Below, piece by piece: positions 19,522 to 32,460 of a DNA stretch of 64,000 nt (position 1 is its first letter; every line of letters starts with the position of its first letter). The notes under the pieces were generated by a model. The model searched no databases and was not told the origin of the DNA. It worked only from the letters and a program-made list of their open reading frames with translations. Made by a program: the position numbers and the translations under genes. The stretch is from JBFWUM01 sp050247255 (GTDB taxonomy: Bacteria > Acidobacteriota > Vicinamibacteria > Vicinamibacterales > UBA2999). The stretch covers positions 5,072-69,071 of the forward strand of contig JBFWUM010000021.1 of the NCBI GenBank assembly GCA_050247255.1, read 5' to 3'.

Positions 19522-21008
19522 GGAGCCGTGGGTCCGACCACGGTGGCGCCGGCGGGCAACAGGGTGGCGAAGCGGGCCTGCTCGAAGTACGCGAACCCTG
19601 GCGAATAGGCGTCACGCAGGTGAAACGGCATGCGCAGGTACGGCGCGCGCAACGCCGCTTCGAACGCCTGCCGCTCGCTGGCGTCGAGGAGGACCACGGC
19701 GCCATCCACGTTCATGCCCGGCGAGAACGTGCCGTAGCCGACATCGGGATAGAGCGACAGCAGCCACGGAAGCGGCCAGGTGTCGCGCACCCAGACTCGG
19801 ATCGGCATCGCCTGGTCCTCCGGCGCACGCTCGACACGCCCCTCGATGGTGTCCATGATGACATTGAGGTCTGTCGTGCTCTGCACGTAGACGTACTGTT
19901 CAACCGGGTTCGCGTAGTTCCTGAAGTTCAGGCGGAGCATGGCCACCGCCGAGACGGCCAGGCAACCCACCAGGAGTGCCTGCATGGCCCTACGGAGCGG
20001 CGGCCGCCGGATTTCAACGGCGAGGAAGCCGGCGGCGAAGGCGAGCGGCCAGAGCCCGATGACGAGCCACGGTGTCTTGTAGGGAATGAGCGAGTAGGCG
20101 AGCCACAAACCGAAGCCGGTTGCCGCAAACAGGCGCATCCACCTCGAGCCGGCGAGGCTGTACAGGCACGCCAGCGTAAGCCCGGACAGCAGCGGCCATT
20201 CATAGTGGAGCAGCAGTTCCAGCCAGTAGGCAAACGGCTTGGCATGCGGCGACGCGCCGGTGCCCGTCTGCGTCCACGCCGTCAGGGCCCTGAACATGTC
20301 CACGACGCCGGATGGGTCGAGCAGGAAGCCGGAGTAGAGCGCCAGCGTCGCCATGGCCATGCCCACGGCCACGCTCAGCCGCCAGCTGACGCTGGGGATA
20401 TCGTCGGCCGTTCGCTCCGCTTCCGGAGTCACGACCTTCGCCGGAAGCCGGATCGCCGGCAGCCGCACCAGCGCCAGGGCGATGAACCAGCAGCCGAAGA
20501 AGATGAAAAAGGTTTCCTTCGTCGCGATGGAGCCGAAAACGCCGGCGAGCATGGCGACCCACCCGCGCCGCGAGCGCTCGTCGTGCCAGGCGAGGAAGCC
20601 CCAGGTGAAGCAGACCTGGAACAGGATCAGCAGCGATTCGTGGATCGCGTAGCGGCCGTAGAAGACGAACGCCGGGCTGACCGCCAGGATCGCGGCCGCC
20701 CAGTACGCCGCGCGCCCGATGTAGCGGGCGTGCAGCGCCGCCAGGGTGACCGTGGCGCACGACAGCAGTGCCGTGGCGAAGCGGAAGGCGACGATGCCGC
20801 GTCCGAAGACGATCTCGGCAAGCTGCAGGTAGTAGAAGTAGAGCGGGCCGTGATAGTTGGCCGGGTCGTATTCGGCGAAGCCCTTCAGCCAGAGCTGGTT
20901 GACGAAGTAGCCGTTGATCCCTTCGTCGTAGTGAACCGGCTTCCAGTCGAGGAAGAGCAGCCGCGCCATGGCGGCAAGCACGACAAGCCCGGCCGTGAGG
21001 CGAGACAC
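19518..21008 (-). CDS. Agl23-like/GT39-like membrane protein (flippase-associated family)
   Basis: 496 residues, GTG start. The N-terminus (RLLFLDWKPVHYDEGINGYF ... LKGFAEYDPANYHGPLYFYY) has the acidic HYDEG loop of GT-C enzymes and closely resembles the family annotated as flippase activity-associated protein Agl23. About ten membrane helices and a C-terminal soluble domain follow. It likely acts on a polyprenyl-linked sugar in envelope glycan synthesis. The start lies only 27 bases past a strong terminator of the preceding gene, leaving little space for a promoter of its own. Confidence 0.75.
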   Translation of the reverse strand: MSRLTAGLVVLAAMARLLFLDWKPVHYDEGINGYFVNQLWLKGFAEYDPANYHGPLYFYYLQLAEIVFGRGIVAFRFATALLSCATVTLAALHARYIGRAAYWAAAILAVSPAFVFYGRYAIHESLLILFQVCFTWGFLAWHDERSRRGWVAMLAGVFGSIATKETFFIFFGCWFIALALVRLPAIRLPAKVVTPEAERTADDIPSVSWRLSVAVGMAMATLALYSGFLLDPSGVVDMFRALTAWTQTGTGASPHAKPFAYWLELLLHYEWPLLSGLTLACLYSLAGSRWMRLFAATGFGLWLAYSLIPYKTPWLVIGLWPLAFAAGFLAVEIRRPPLRRAMQALLVGCLAVSAVAMLRLNFRNYANPVEQYVYVQSTTDLNVIMDTIEGRVERAPEDQAMPIRVWVRDTWPLPWLLSLYPDVGYGTFSPGMNVDGAVVLLDASERQAFEAALRAPYLRMPFHLRDAYSPGFAYFEQARFATLLPAGATVVGPTAP

Positions 21009-21035
21009 CGGCCGCAGGATACTGAAGCGTCGCGC

Positions 21036-21075
21036 AAAAAGAAAAAGGGCCGGCGGTTCGATGAACCGCCGGCCC
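21036..21075 (-). terminator. intrinsic terminator of the radical SAM gene
   Basis: A perfect 13-bp stem (arms 21047-21059 and 21063-21075, GGGCCGGCGGTTC) closes on a 3-base loop and is followed on the minus strand by TTTTTCTTTTT (21046-21036). This is a textbook rho-independent terminator 35 bases after the stop at 21111. It stands directly before the start of the next minus-strand gene (21008). Confidence 0.92.
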
Positions 21076-21083
21076 GGACTTGC

Positions 21084-21110
21084 TGCCAGCTGCCGGCTGC
21101 CCGCTGCCAG

Positions 21111-21111
<1 letters not shown>
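21084..21111. repeat. 4 x 7-base word array at the radical SAM gene stop
   Basis: Units TGCCAGC, TGCCGGC, TGCCCGC, TGCCAGC run without a gap from 21084 to 21111. The last base of the final unit is the first base of the minus-strand stop triplet (21111-21113). It lies between the gene and its terminator. Confidence 0.8.
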
Positions 21112-23216
<2,105 letters not shown>

Positions 23217-23275
23217 GCGTCACTCCTCGGATAGGTGCCCACGGTCGAGCCCGCAGGACTTGGGGAATTCAGGCG

Positions 23276-23303
23276 ATTTTAGGGGTTGGACGGGGAATTT
23301 CGA
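23276..23303 (-). promoter_or_regulatory. sigma-70-like promoter candidate for the radical SAM gene
   Basis: On the minus strand, TCGAAA (23303-23298) and TAAAAT (23281-23276) are separated by 16 bases, 60 bases upstream of the start codon. The -10 is 5/6 and the -35 4/6 to consensus. It is among the few AT-rich spots in the 172-bp divergent intergenic region. Confidence 0.35.
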
Positions 23304-23388
23304 CCCTATTTCCGGCGAATGGGCACTAGTGGCGGGTGGGCGGGCAGGCGCTGGCCCCCGGCGGCATATCCGACTATTCTTATCCGGT

Positions 23389-24219
23389 ATGGCCGGACAG
23401 GACTTCGACGCCTTCAAGCGCACCATCCACGCCACCTTCATGCACCATCCGGTCGTGACGCAGAACGCCTACACGGCGTGGTTCGCGCGCGGCACGATGT
23501 CGCTCGACCACCTGCGCCACTTCACCGTGCAGTTCTCGGTGTTCTCCAGCCAGTTCCTGCTCGCCGCGCTCAACCGCGTGATCAACGCCAACTCGCTCGA
23601 GGCGGCGCGCGAGTCGAAGGAGATCCTGATGAACGAGCTGGGGGTGATCTACAACAAGGGCGCGAGCGCCAGCCCGCAGGCGACCGTCGCCGACAAGGAC
23701 CGGGAGGGCGATCCCACCCTCGTCTCGGTCGAGGGGACGGTGGACGGCGGGAAGTTCCGCTTCCAGGCGGCGCACCTCGAGTGGATCCTGCACTTCGCCG
23801 AGTCGCTCGGCCTGACATTCAACGACATCGGCAAGCGGCGCCACGGTACCGACAGCACGAAGTTCTTCTGCGATGAGCTGTTCCGCCTGTACGGCAGCGA
23901 GGACTACAACGAAGCGATGGGCGCGGCGTTCGCGGTGGAGAACTGGGCCGCCGCCGGCTTCTGGAAGGAGCTAATCGCCGGCCTCGAGACCGTCAAGCGC
24001 GCGCAGGTCCCGCAGATGCCGCTCGCGTTCTTCACCTGGCACGATCGCATCGAGGATCTGCACAAGAGCCACGTCTGGGATGAGCTCGAGGCGATGTACC
24101 ACGCGCCGGAGTTCGAGGAGGAGCCGTTCCTGCGCGCCGGGATGGAGATGCTGGATGGCGTGAAGGTCTTCTGGGACGGCCTGCTGGCCCACGCCGAGGA
24201 GAGCCGCCCCGCCGCCTAG
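23389..24219 (+). CDS. heme-oxygenase-like (TENA/UndA-type fold) protein, possible diiron oxidase
   Basis: 276 residues from the ATG at 23389. All-helical, with spaced metal-ligand candidates: Glu83 (ILMNELGV), His129 and Glu131 (AAHLEWILH), Glu184 (FAVENWAAAGFW), His218 with Asp223, His225 and His228 (FFTWHDRIEDLHKSH). This periodic Glu/His pattern is typical of the heme-oxygenase-like diiron oxidase superfamily, whose members oxidise or decarboxylate lipids or small metabolites. The exact family is not certain. It is divergent from the candidate lipid radical SAM gene, 172 bp apart, so a shared pathway is plausible. Its TAG overlaps the stop of a possible small gene through CTAG. Confidence 0.72.
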   Translation: MAGQDFDAFKRTIHATFMHHPVVTQNAYTAWFARGTMSLDHLRHFTVQFSVFSSQFLLAALNRVINANSLEAARESKEILMNELGVIYNKGASASPQATVADKDREGDPTLVSVEGTVDGGKFRFQAAHLEWILHFAESLGLTFNDIGKRRHGTDSTKFFCDELFRLYGSEDYNEAMGAAFAVENWAAAGFWKELIAGLETVKRAQVPQMPLAFFTWHDRIEDLHKSHVWDELEAMYHAPEFEEEPFLRAGMEMLDGVKVFWDGLLAHAEESRPAA

Positions 24220-24326
24220 CGCTCGCGCTCCTCATGGCGCGCCCGCCGATCCGCGATCACCAGCCTCACGCACACGATCGCGCCGACGATGGCGACGAAG
24301 AGCGGGAAGAACTCGAACAGGAGCAC
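24216..24326 (-). CDS. possible 36-residue single-TM peptide
   Basis: From a GTG at 24326 the frame reads MLLFEFFPLFVAIVGAIVCV then RLVIADRRARHEERER. That is one hydrophobic helix followed by a charged basic/acidic tail, a composition expected of a genuine membrane peptide and unlike the shadow frames around it. An in-frame TAA lies 14 codons upstream of the GTG, limiting the start choice. The ribosome binding site is weak. Its stop shares the CTAG tetramer with the convergent gene. Confidence 0.35.
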   Translation of the reverse strand: MLLFEFFPLFVAIVGAIVCVRLVIADRRARHEERER

Positions 24327-24369
24327 CGGTGTGATTATGTCCCGCCAGGAGGCGACGGAGCTCGCAGCT

Positions 24370-24421
24370 TAACCACGGGGACACTGGGACGCGTCACCGT
24401 GTCTCCGCGGCTCTGTGGTTA
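24370..24421. repeat. imperfect intergenic stem-loop element
   Basis: Left arm TAACCACGGGGACAC (24370-24384) and right arm ending TGTGGTTA (24414-24421) with GTGTCTCC (24399-24406) form a mismatched hairpin. Both arms are degenerate copies of the same word (CACNGNGA). It resembles the element at 30956-31024 in design. Confidence 0.55.
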
Positions 24422-24425
24422 GGCT

Positions 24426-24552
24426 GCGGCCTCCGAAGCCTCCAGTCTCCAGTCGGCGAGGCGGACCGACGCTCAGACCGAGAAGGAGCACGTCACGGCT
24501 GAGCTGTTGGAAGGTGGTGGCGGACATGGCGAGATCCTGACCCGGCACCAGC
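24426..24552. repeat. 127-base contig-end overlap, left copy
   Basis: These 127 bases are identical to 24653-24779 on the other side of the 100-N gap. Exact identity up to both gap borders and a length of 127 (a common final k-mer size) mark it as an unresolved assembly-graph overlap, not a real duplication. Within it, GCCTCCA/GTCTCCA forms a small 7-base word array. Confidence 0.85.
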
Positions 24553-24652
24553 NNNNNNNNNNNNNNNNNNNNNNNNNNNNNNNNNNNNNNNNNNNNNNNN
24601 NNNNNNNNNNNNNNNNNNNNNNNNNNNNNNNNNNNNNNNNNNNNNNNNNNNN
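24553..24652. other. assembly gap of 100 N
   Basis: Exactly 100 undetermined bases, the usual scaffolder placeholder. The true distance is unknown and could be negative, i.e. the two flanking 127-base copies collapse to one. Confidence 0.97.
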
Positions 24653-24779
24653 GCGGCCTCCGAAGCCTCCAGTCTCCAGTCGGCGAGGCGGACCGACGCT
24701 CAGACCGAGAAGGAGCACGTCACGGCTGAGCTGTTGGAAGGTGGTGGCGGACATGGCGAGATCCTGACCCGGCACCAGC
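24653..24779. repeat. 127-base contig-end overlap, right copy
   Basis: Second identical copy of the sequence ending at the gap. The minus strand has an open frame through it (MSATTFQQLSRDVLLLGLSV), but if the copies are merged the frame runs into the stem-loop element at 24370-24421, so I do not call a gene. Confidence 0.85.
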
Positions 24780-24890
24780 CGTACGGAATCCGGTGAACCC
24801 GAGAATCAGGCACATATGCATTAAACGCATGGAAAAGCTCAGATCATTGTATTTCCCTTATGGTCCGGCTGCGGCCACAATGTTGCGACC
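24780..24890. other. AT-richer leader of gltB
   Basis: 111 bases upstream of gltB, noticeably less GC-rich between 24808 and 24862 than the surroundings, as expected for a promoter. I could not fix a convincing -35/-10 pair. No leader gene or riboswitch-like structure is obvious. Confidence 0.4.
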
Positions 24891-27800
24891 ATGAACAACC
24901 CGGAAGGCTGCTTCCCTGAACGTCAGGGCCTGTACGACCCTACCCTCGAGCACGACGCCTGCGGTGTCGGCTTCGTCGTGCACATGAAGGGCGAGCGCTC
25001 GCATGACATTGTCAGCAAAGCGCTTGAGGTCCTGATCAACCTGGAGCACCGGGGCGCCTGCGGTTGCGAGGCCAACACCGGCGACGGCGCCGGCATCCTC
25101 ATTCAGACCCCCGACGCGTTCTTCCGCAAGGTCCTGGAATTCCCCCTTCCAGAAGCGGGCTCGTACGGCGCCGGCCTGGTGTTCCTGCCACGCGACGAGC
25201 GTGACCGCGACGCCGTCAAGGCGCTGATCGCCGCCATCGTCAACGAAGAGGGGGCGACGCTTCTGGGCTGGCGCGACGTGCCGACCGACAACTCGCTGGT
25301 CGGCGACAGCGCCCGCGCCACGCAGCCGATCTTCGAGCAGCTGTTCATCGGCCTCGAACGGCTGGTCGCCGACTCGCGGGACCTGTCCGCCGAAGCCCGC
25401 AGGGCGAAGGCGGAACGCAAGCTCTACGTGATCCGCAAGCGGATCGAGCATGGCGTCGACACGCTGAAGATCAGCGCGCTCTCGCGCCGCTTCTTCTACA
25501 TCGTCAGCCTGTCGACGAGTACGCTGATCTACAAGGGGATGCTCACGGCGCGCCAGCTGGGGCCGATGTTCCCCGACCTCGGCGATGCCGATCTGCAGTC
25601 GTGCCTGGCGCTGGTCCACCAGCGGTTCAGCACCAACACGTTCCCGTCGTGGCCGCTGGCGCACCCGTATCGCTTCATTGCCCACAACGGCGAGATCAAC
25701 ACGCTGCGCGGCAACATCAACTGGATGCGGGCGCGCGAGGGGCTGCTCCAGAGCGAGCTGTTCGGCGACGACCTGAAGAAGCTGCTGCCGATCATCCGCG
25801 AGGGCGGCAGCGACACGGCGACCTTCGACAACGTGCTCGAACTCCTGGTCATGGCCGGCCGCTCGCTGCCGCACGCCATCCTGATGATGATCCCCGAGCC
25901 ATGGAGCGCCAACGACTTCATGGATCCGGCGCGCAAGGCGTTCTACGAGTACCACGCGTCGCTGATGGAGCCATGGGACGGCCCGGCCTCGATCGCCTTC
26001 ACCGACGGCACGGTGATCGGGGCGGTCCTCGATCGCAACGGGCTGCGTCCCTCGCGCTACTACGTGACGAAGGACGACCTCGTCATCATGGCGTCCGAGG
26101 TCGGCGTGCTCGACGTGCCGGCGGAGGATGTGCTGGTCAAGGAACGCCTCCACCCGGGACGCATCTTCCTCGTCGACACCGCCAAGGGGCGTATCGTTGA
26201 CGACGACGAGCTGAAGCGGGAGCTGGCGGCGGAGCACCCGTACCGCGAGTGGCTCGACGCGCACCTGGTCGACATCGACGACCTCCCGTCGGCGCGCGAG
26301 GAGCAGCCGGACCACGCGACCGTGTTCAAGCGGCAGCAGGCGTTCGGCTACACGCAGGAGGACCTGCGCGTGCTGCTGTCGCCGATGGCGCTCAACGGCG
26401 AGGAGCCGGTCGGCTCCATGGGCACCGACACGGCGCTGGCCGTGCTGTCGGACAAGCCGCGGCTGCTGTTCGACTACTTCAAGCAGCTGTTCGCGCAGGT
26501 GACGAACCCGCCGCTCGACGCGATCCGCGAGGAGATCGTCACCTCGATGGGCTCGACGATCGGCCCGGAGCGGAACCTGCTGAAGCCGGAGCCGGAGTCG
26601 TGCCGGCAGATCAACCTGAAGTACCCGATCATCCACAACGCGCACGTGGCGAAGCTGCGCAACCTGCCGCCGACGGTGCCGTTCCGCTCGACGACGCTGT
26701 CGATGCTGTTCGACCTGCCCGAACATGCGGGCGGCGAGGCGGTGGGGCAGGCGCTCGAGCGGGCGATGGCCGCGCTGTGCCGCCGCGCCAGCGAGGCGGT
26801 GGCCGCCGGCTACGACATCCTGATCCTCTCCGACCGCGGCGTCGGTCCCGGCCAGGCGCCGATCCCCAGCCTGCTGGCGACGGCGGGCGTGCACCATCAC
26901 CTGGTGCGTGAAGGCACGCGGACGCGCTGCGCGCTGGTCGTCGAGTGCGGCGACGCGCGCGAAGTGCATCACGTCTCGCTGCTCCTCGGCTACGGCGCCG
27001 GGGTGGTCAACCCCTACCTGGCGTTCGAGACGATCGACGACATGATCCGCCAGGGGATGCTCACCGGCATCGACCGCGACGACGCCGTCCAGCACTACGT
27101 GAAGGCGCTCAACAAGGGGATCCTCAAGGTCATGTCGAAGATGGGGATCTCGACGCTCCAGAGCTACTGCGGCGCGCAGATCTTCGAGGCGATCGGCCTG
27201 AGCCAGGAGTTCGTCGACCGCTATTTCACGCACACCATGTCGCGGGTGAGCGGCGTCGGCATCGACGTCGTCGCCGAGGAAGTGCGGCTGCGCCACGAGC
27301 GCGCGTTCGCGCGGCGGTTGCCGATGGCGCCGGCCGAGCTGCCGCCGGGCGGCGAGTACCAGTGGCGCCGCGACGGCGAGTACCACCTGTTCAACCCGGA
27401 GACGGTGTTCAAGCTGCAGCACGCGACGCGCAGCGGGCAGTACTCGATCTTCAAGGACTACACGCGGGCCGTTGACGAGCAGAACCAGACGCGGGCGACG
27501 CTGCGCGGCCTGTTCCGGCTCAAGCCGGCGGGGCCGCGGCTGTCGCTCGACGAGGTCGAGCCGCTCGACACCATCCTGAAGCGCTTCTCGACCGGCGCCA
27601 TGTCCTACGGCTCGATCAGCGCCGAGGCACACGAGACGCTGGCCATTGCGATGAACCGTCTCGGCGGCAAGTCGAACACCGGCGAAGGCGGCGAAGACCC
27701 GGAGCGCTATGTGCCGATGCCGAACGGCGACTCGAAGCGGAGCGCCATCAAGCAGGTGGCATCGGGCCGCTTCGGCGTGACCAGCGAATACCTGGTCAAC

Positions 27801-29493
27801 GCCGACGACCTGCAGATCAAGATGGCGCAGGGGGCCAAGCCTGGAGAAGGCGGGCAGCTGCCGGGCCACAAGGTGTACCCGTGGATTGCGAAGACGCGGC
27901 ACTCGACGCCGGGCGTCGGGCTGATCTCGCCGCCGCCGCACCACGACATCTACTCGATCGAGGACCTGGCGCAGCTGATCTTCGACCTGAAGAACTCGAA
28001 CCCGAAGGCACGCATCCACGTGAAGCTGGTCGCCGAGGGCGGCGTCGGCACCGTCGCCGCCGGAGTGGCCAAGGCGCACTCGGACGTCGTGCTGATCTCC
28101 GGGCACGACGGCGGCACCGGCGCGTCGCCGCTCACCAGCCTGAAGCACGCGGGGCTGCCGTGGGAGCTCGGCCTGGCCGAGACGCAGCAGGTGCTGGTCA
28201 TGAACAAGCTGCGCGACCGCATCGTCGTGCAGGTCGACGGCCAGATGAAGACCGGCCGCGACGTCGTCATCGGCGCGCTGCTCGGCGCCGAGGAGTACGG
28301 CTTCGCGACGGCGCCGCTGGTGGTGATGGGCTGCATCATGATGCGCGTCTGCCACCTGAACACCTGCCCGGTCGGCATCGCGACGCAGGATCCGGAGCTG
28401 CGCAAGAAGTTCACCGGGACGCCGGAGTTCGTCGAGAACTTCTTCCGCTTCATCGCGCAGGAAGTGCGCGAGTTGATGGCGGAACTCGGCTTCCGCACCG
28501 TCGACGAGATGATCGGGCGTGCCGACTGCATCGACGCGGCGGCGGCGGTCGACCACTGGAAGGCCAGGGGGCTGAACCTGGCGCCGCTGCTGCAGGTGCC
28601 GAAGCTGCCGGCGTCGGTGGCGCGGCGCAAGGTGCGCGAGCAGGACCACGGGCTGGAGGTCGCCCTCGACAACGACCTGATCCGCGCGGCGGCGCCGGCG
28701 CTCGACGCGCGCACGCCGGTCGAGCTCACCGCGTTCATCCGCAACGCCGACCGCACGGTCGGCACCATGCTCGGCTACGAGGTGACGCGGCGCTACGGCG
28801 GCGTCGGCCTGCCGGACGACACGATCAAGATCACCTTCACCGGATCGGCCGGCCAGAGCTTCGGCGCCTTCGTGCCGCGCGGCATGACGCTGACGCTGGT
28901 CGGTGATGCCAACGACGGCTTCGGCAAGGGGCTCTCGGGCGGCAAGCTGATCGTCTACCCGCCGGCGCTGTCTACCTTCAAGTCGGAGGAGAACATCGTC
29001 ATCGGCAACGTCGGCTTCTACGGCGCGACCAGCGGCGAAGGCTACGTCCGCGGCGTGGCCGGCGAGCGCTTCTGCGTGCGCAACAGCGGCGCCACCGTGG
29101 TGGTCGAAGGCGTTGGCGACCACGGCTGCGAGTACATGACCGGCGGCCGCGTGGTGGTGCTCGGCAAGACGGGGCGGAACTTCGCGGCCGGCATGAGCGG
29201 CGGCGTCGCCTACGTCATCGATGTTGACGGCAACTTCGAGCGGCGCTGCAACCGCGACATGGTCGACCTGGAGCCGCTGATCGAGGCGGACGACATCGAC
29301 TTCGTGCAGGTGGCAATCATGAAGCACGTCACCTACACCGGCAGCCGCCACGCCGAGGCGCTGCTGCACGACTGGGCCGGCCTGCAGCGCCGGATCGTCA
29401 AGGTGATGCCGCGCGAATACAAGAAGGCGCTGGCGGCGCAGGGCAAGGCCAAGGCGGCGCCGGCGCCGGTCGCACACGCGAAGGTGGCCGTCC

Positions 29494-29501
<8 letters not shown>
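24891..29501 (+). CDS. gltB: glutamate synthase (NADPH) large subunit
   Basis: 1536 residues. It converts glutamine plus 2-oxoglutarate to two glutamates together with GltD. The class II glutaminase domain begins at Cys24 (HDACGVGF) after a 23-residue propeptide that must be removed. The central domain covers about 450-780, the FMN-binding synthase domain about 820-1200 with the 3Fe-4S cysteines Cys1148, Cys1154 and Cys1159 (CIMMRVCHLNTCPVG), and the C-terminal GXGXG beta-helix about 1260-1470. Full length for the family. It overlaps gltD by 8 bases. Confidence 0.97.
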
Positions 29502-30939
<1,438 letters not shown>

Positions 30940-30955
30940 CATCTTCCACAGCGAC

Positions 30956-31024
30956 GGACCACCGAGGCACCGAGACACCGAGGAGGAAACAGTTCTTCTC
31001 GGTGTCTCGGTGTCTCGGTGGTCC
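30956..31024. terminator. 27-bp mirrored-repeat stem-loop between gltD and lysC
   Basis: Arms 30956-30982 and 30998-31024 pair over 27 bases with one mismatch around a 15-base loop. Each arm is built from three 8-base words (CACCGAGN on the left, CTCGGTGN on the right). It starts 16 bases after the gltD stop. No U-run follows on the plus strand, so it may act as an RNA 3' end stabiliser, a rho-assisted terminator or a mobile palindrome. Confidence 0.6.
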
Positions 31025-31047
31025 GTAATCAGTGTGAGTTGCTTCGA

Positions 31048-32460
31048 ATGTTGATCGTGATGAAGTTTGGCGGGACCTCCGTGGGCTCCGCCGAGAGAAT
31101 CGCGCAGGCCGCGGCGCTGGCCACGAAGAGCGCCGCCGAGGGGCACCAGGTCGTGGTGGTGACCTCGGCGATGAGCAAGGTCACCAACACGCTCATCGAT
31201 TCGGCGCGCGAGGCGTCCACCGGGCGCTGGGACCCGCTCGTCCGTGAGCAGCTGTTCAACCGGCACCGGACGGTGGCGGAGGCGGTCATCGGTTCGCCGG
31301 CGAAGCTGCCGCCGGTCATCGATGCCCTGAACCGCCGGCTCGATCGCTTCGAAAAGCTCTGTTTCGGGCTGTCGATGGTGCACGAGCTGACGCCCCGGCT
31401 GCTCGACGCGATTTCCGGCACCGGAGAGATGCTCGCCGCCCCGCTCGTCGCCGCGGCCATCGAGGGCCAGGGGCGCCGGTCGGAGGCGATCGACGCCACC
31501 GATGTCATCGTCACCACCGACCAGTTCGGCGGCGCCGAGCCGTTGATGGAGGCGACCCGCGACCGGATGCAGGAACGGCTGCTGCCGCTGCTGAAGACGG
31601 GCGTCATTCCGGTAATCACCGGCTTCATCGGCGCAACGGCGGACGGTGTGCTGACCACGCTCGGCCGCGGCGGGTCCGATTACTCGGCGTCGATCGTCGG
31701 CGCCGCGCTCGACGCCGACGAGGTCTGGATCTGGACCGACGTCAACGGCGTGCTCACGGCCAACCCGTCGGAGGTGCCCGAGGCGCGCACGCTGCCGGAG
31801 ATCTCCTACAGCGAGGCGTCGGAGCTGGCCTACTACGGCGCCAAGGTCCTGCACTACAAGACGATCCTCCCGGCCTTCCGCAAGAAGATCCCGGTGCGGA
31901 TCCTCAACAGCTTCGAGCCGGCGCATCCCGGCACACGGGTCAGCGTCGGCGGCGATGCCTCGGCGCTCGGCGTCAAGGCGGTCACGTCGATCCGCGGCGT
32001 CAGCCTGATTGCCATCAGCGGCACCGGCATGCAGGGCATTCCCGGCATCGTCGCCAAGGCGTTCGACGTCGTGGCGGAGCAGGGGGCGAACGTGCTGATG
32101 ATTTCGCAGGCCTCCTCCGAGAACAACATCTGCTTCGTGATCAGCTCCAGCGACGCGCCTCGGGTGGTGCGGGCGCTGCGCCAGGCGCTGGAGTTGGAGC
32201 TCGAGCGCGACCACATCGAGGAGATCGCCGAGCAGCCGGTGGCCGTCGTCGCCGCCGTCGGCGACCGCATGCGCGGCACCCCCGGCATTGCCGCGACCGT
32301 CTTCACCGCGCTCGGCAGCGCCAACATCAACGTCATCGCCATCTCGCAGGGGTCGTCGGAGCGCAATATCTCGCTGGTCGTCGAGGAAGAGGATGCGTCC
32401 GCCGCGGTCAAGGCGCTGCACGCCGCCTTCCATCTCGATCGCGCGGGGGTGGCCGTCTAG
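31048..32460 (+). CDS. lysC: aspartate kinase
   Basis: 470 residues from the ATG at 31048; a second ATG at 31060 (MKFGGTSVG) is possible. Amino-acid kinase domain: MKFGGTSVGSAERI, GEMLAAPLVAA, TLGRGGSDYSA, then two C-terminal ACT domains (VSLIAISGTGMQGIPGIVAK and VAVVAAVGDRMRGTPGIAAT) expected to bind lysine and/or threonine as feedback inhibitors. First step of the Lys/Thr/Met pathway. Its TAG shares one base with the GTG of ypdA. Confidence 0.95.
   Translation: MLIVMKFGGTSVGSAERIAQAAALATKSAAEGHQVVVVTSAMSKVTNTLIDSAREASTGRWDPLVREQLFNRHRTVAEAVIGSPAKLPPVIDALNRRLDRFEKLCFGLSMVHELTPRLLDAISGTGEMLAAPLVAAAIEGQGRRSEAIDATDVIVTTDQFGGAEPLMEATRDRMQERLLPLLKTGVIPVITGFIGATADGVLTTLGRGGSDYSASIVGAALDADEVWIWTDVNGVLTANPSEVPEARTLPEISYSEASELAYYGAKVLHYKTILPAFRKKIPVRILNSFEPAHPGTRVSVGGDASALGVKAVTSIRGVSLIAISGTGMQGIPGIVAKAFDVVAEQGANVLMISQASSENNICFVISSSDAPRVVRALRQALELELERDHIEEIAEQPVAVVAAVGDRMRGTPGIAATVFTALGSANINVIAISQGSSERNISLVVEEEDASAAVKALHAAFHLDRAGVAV

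Noticed and set aside
24473..24775. open frames running through the N gap
   Set aside because: They exist only because N is read as any residue and because the 127-base ends are duplicated.
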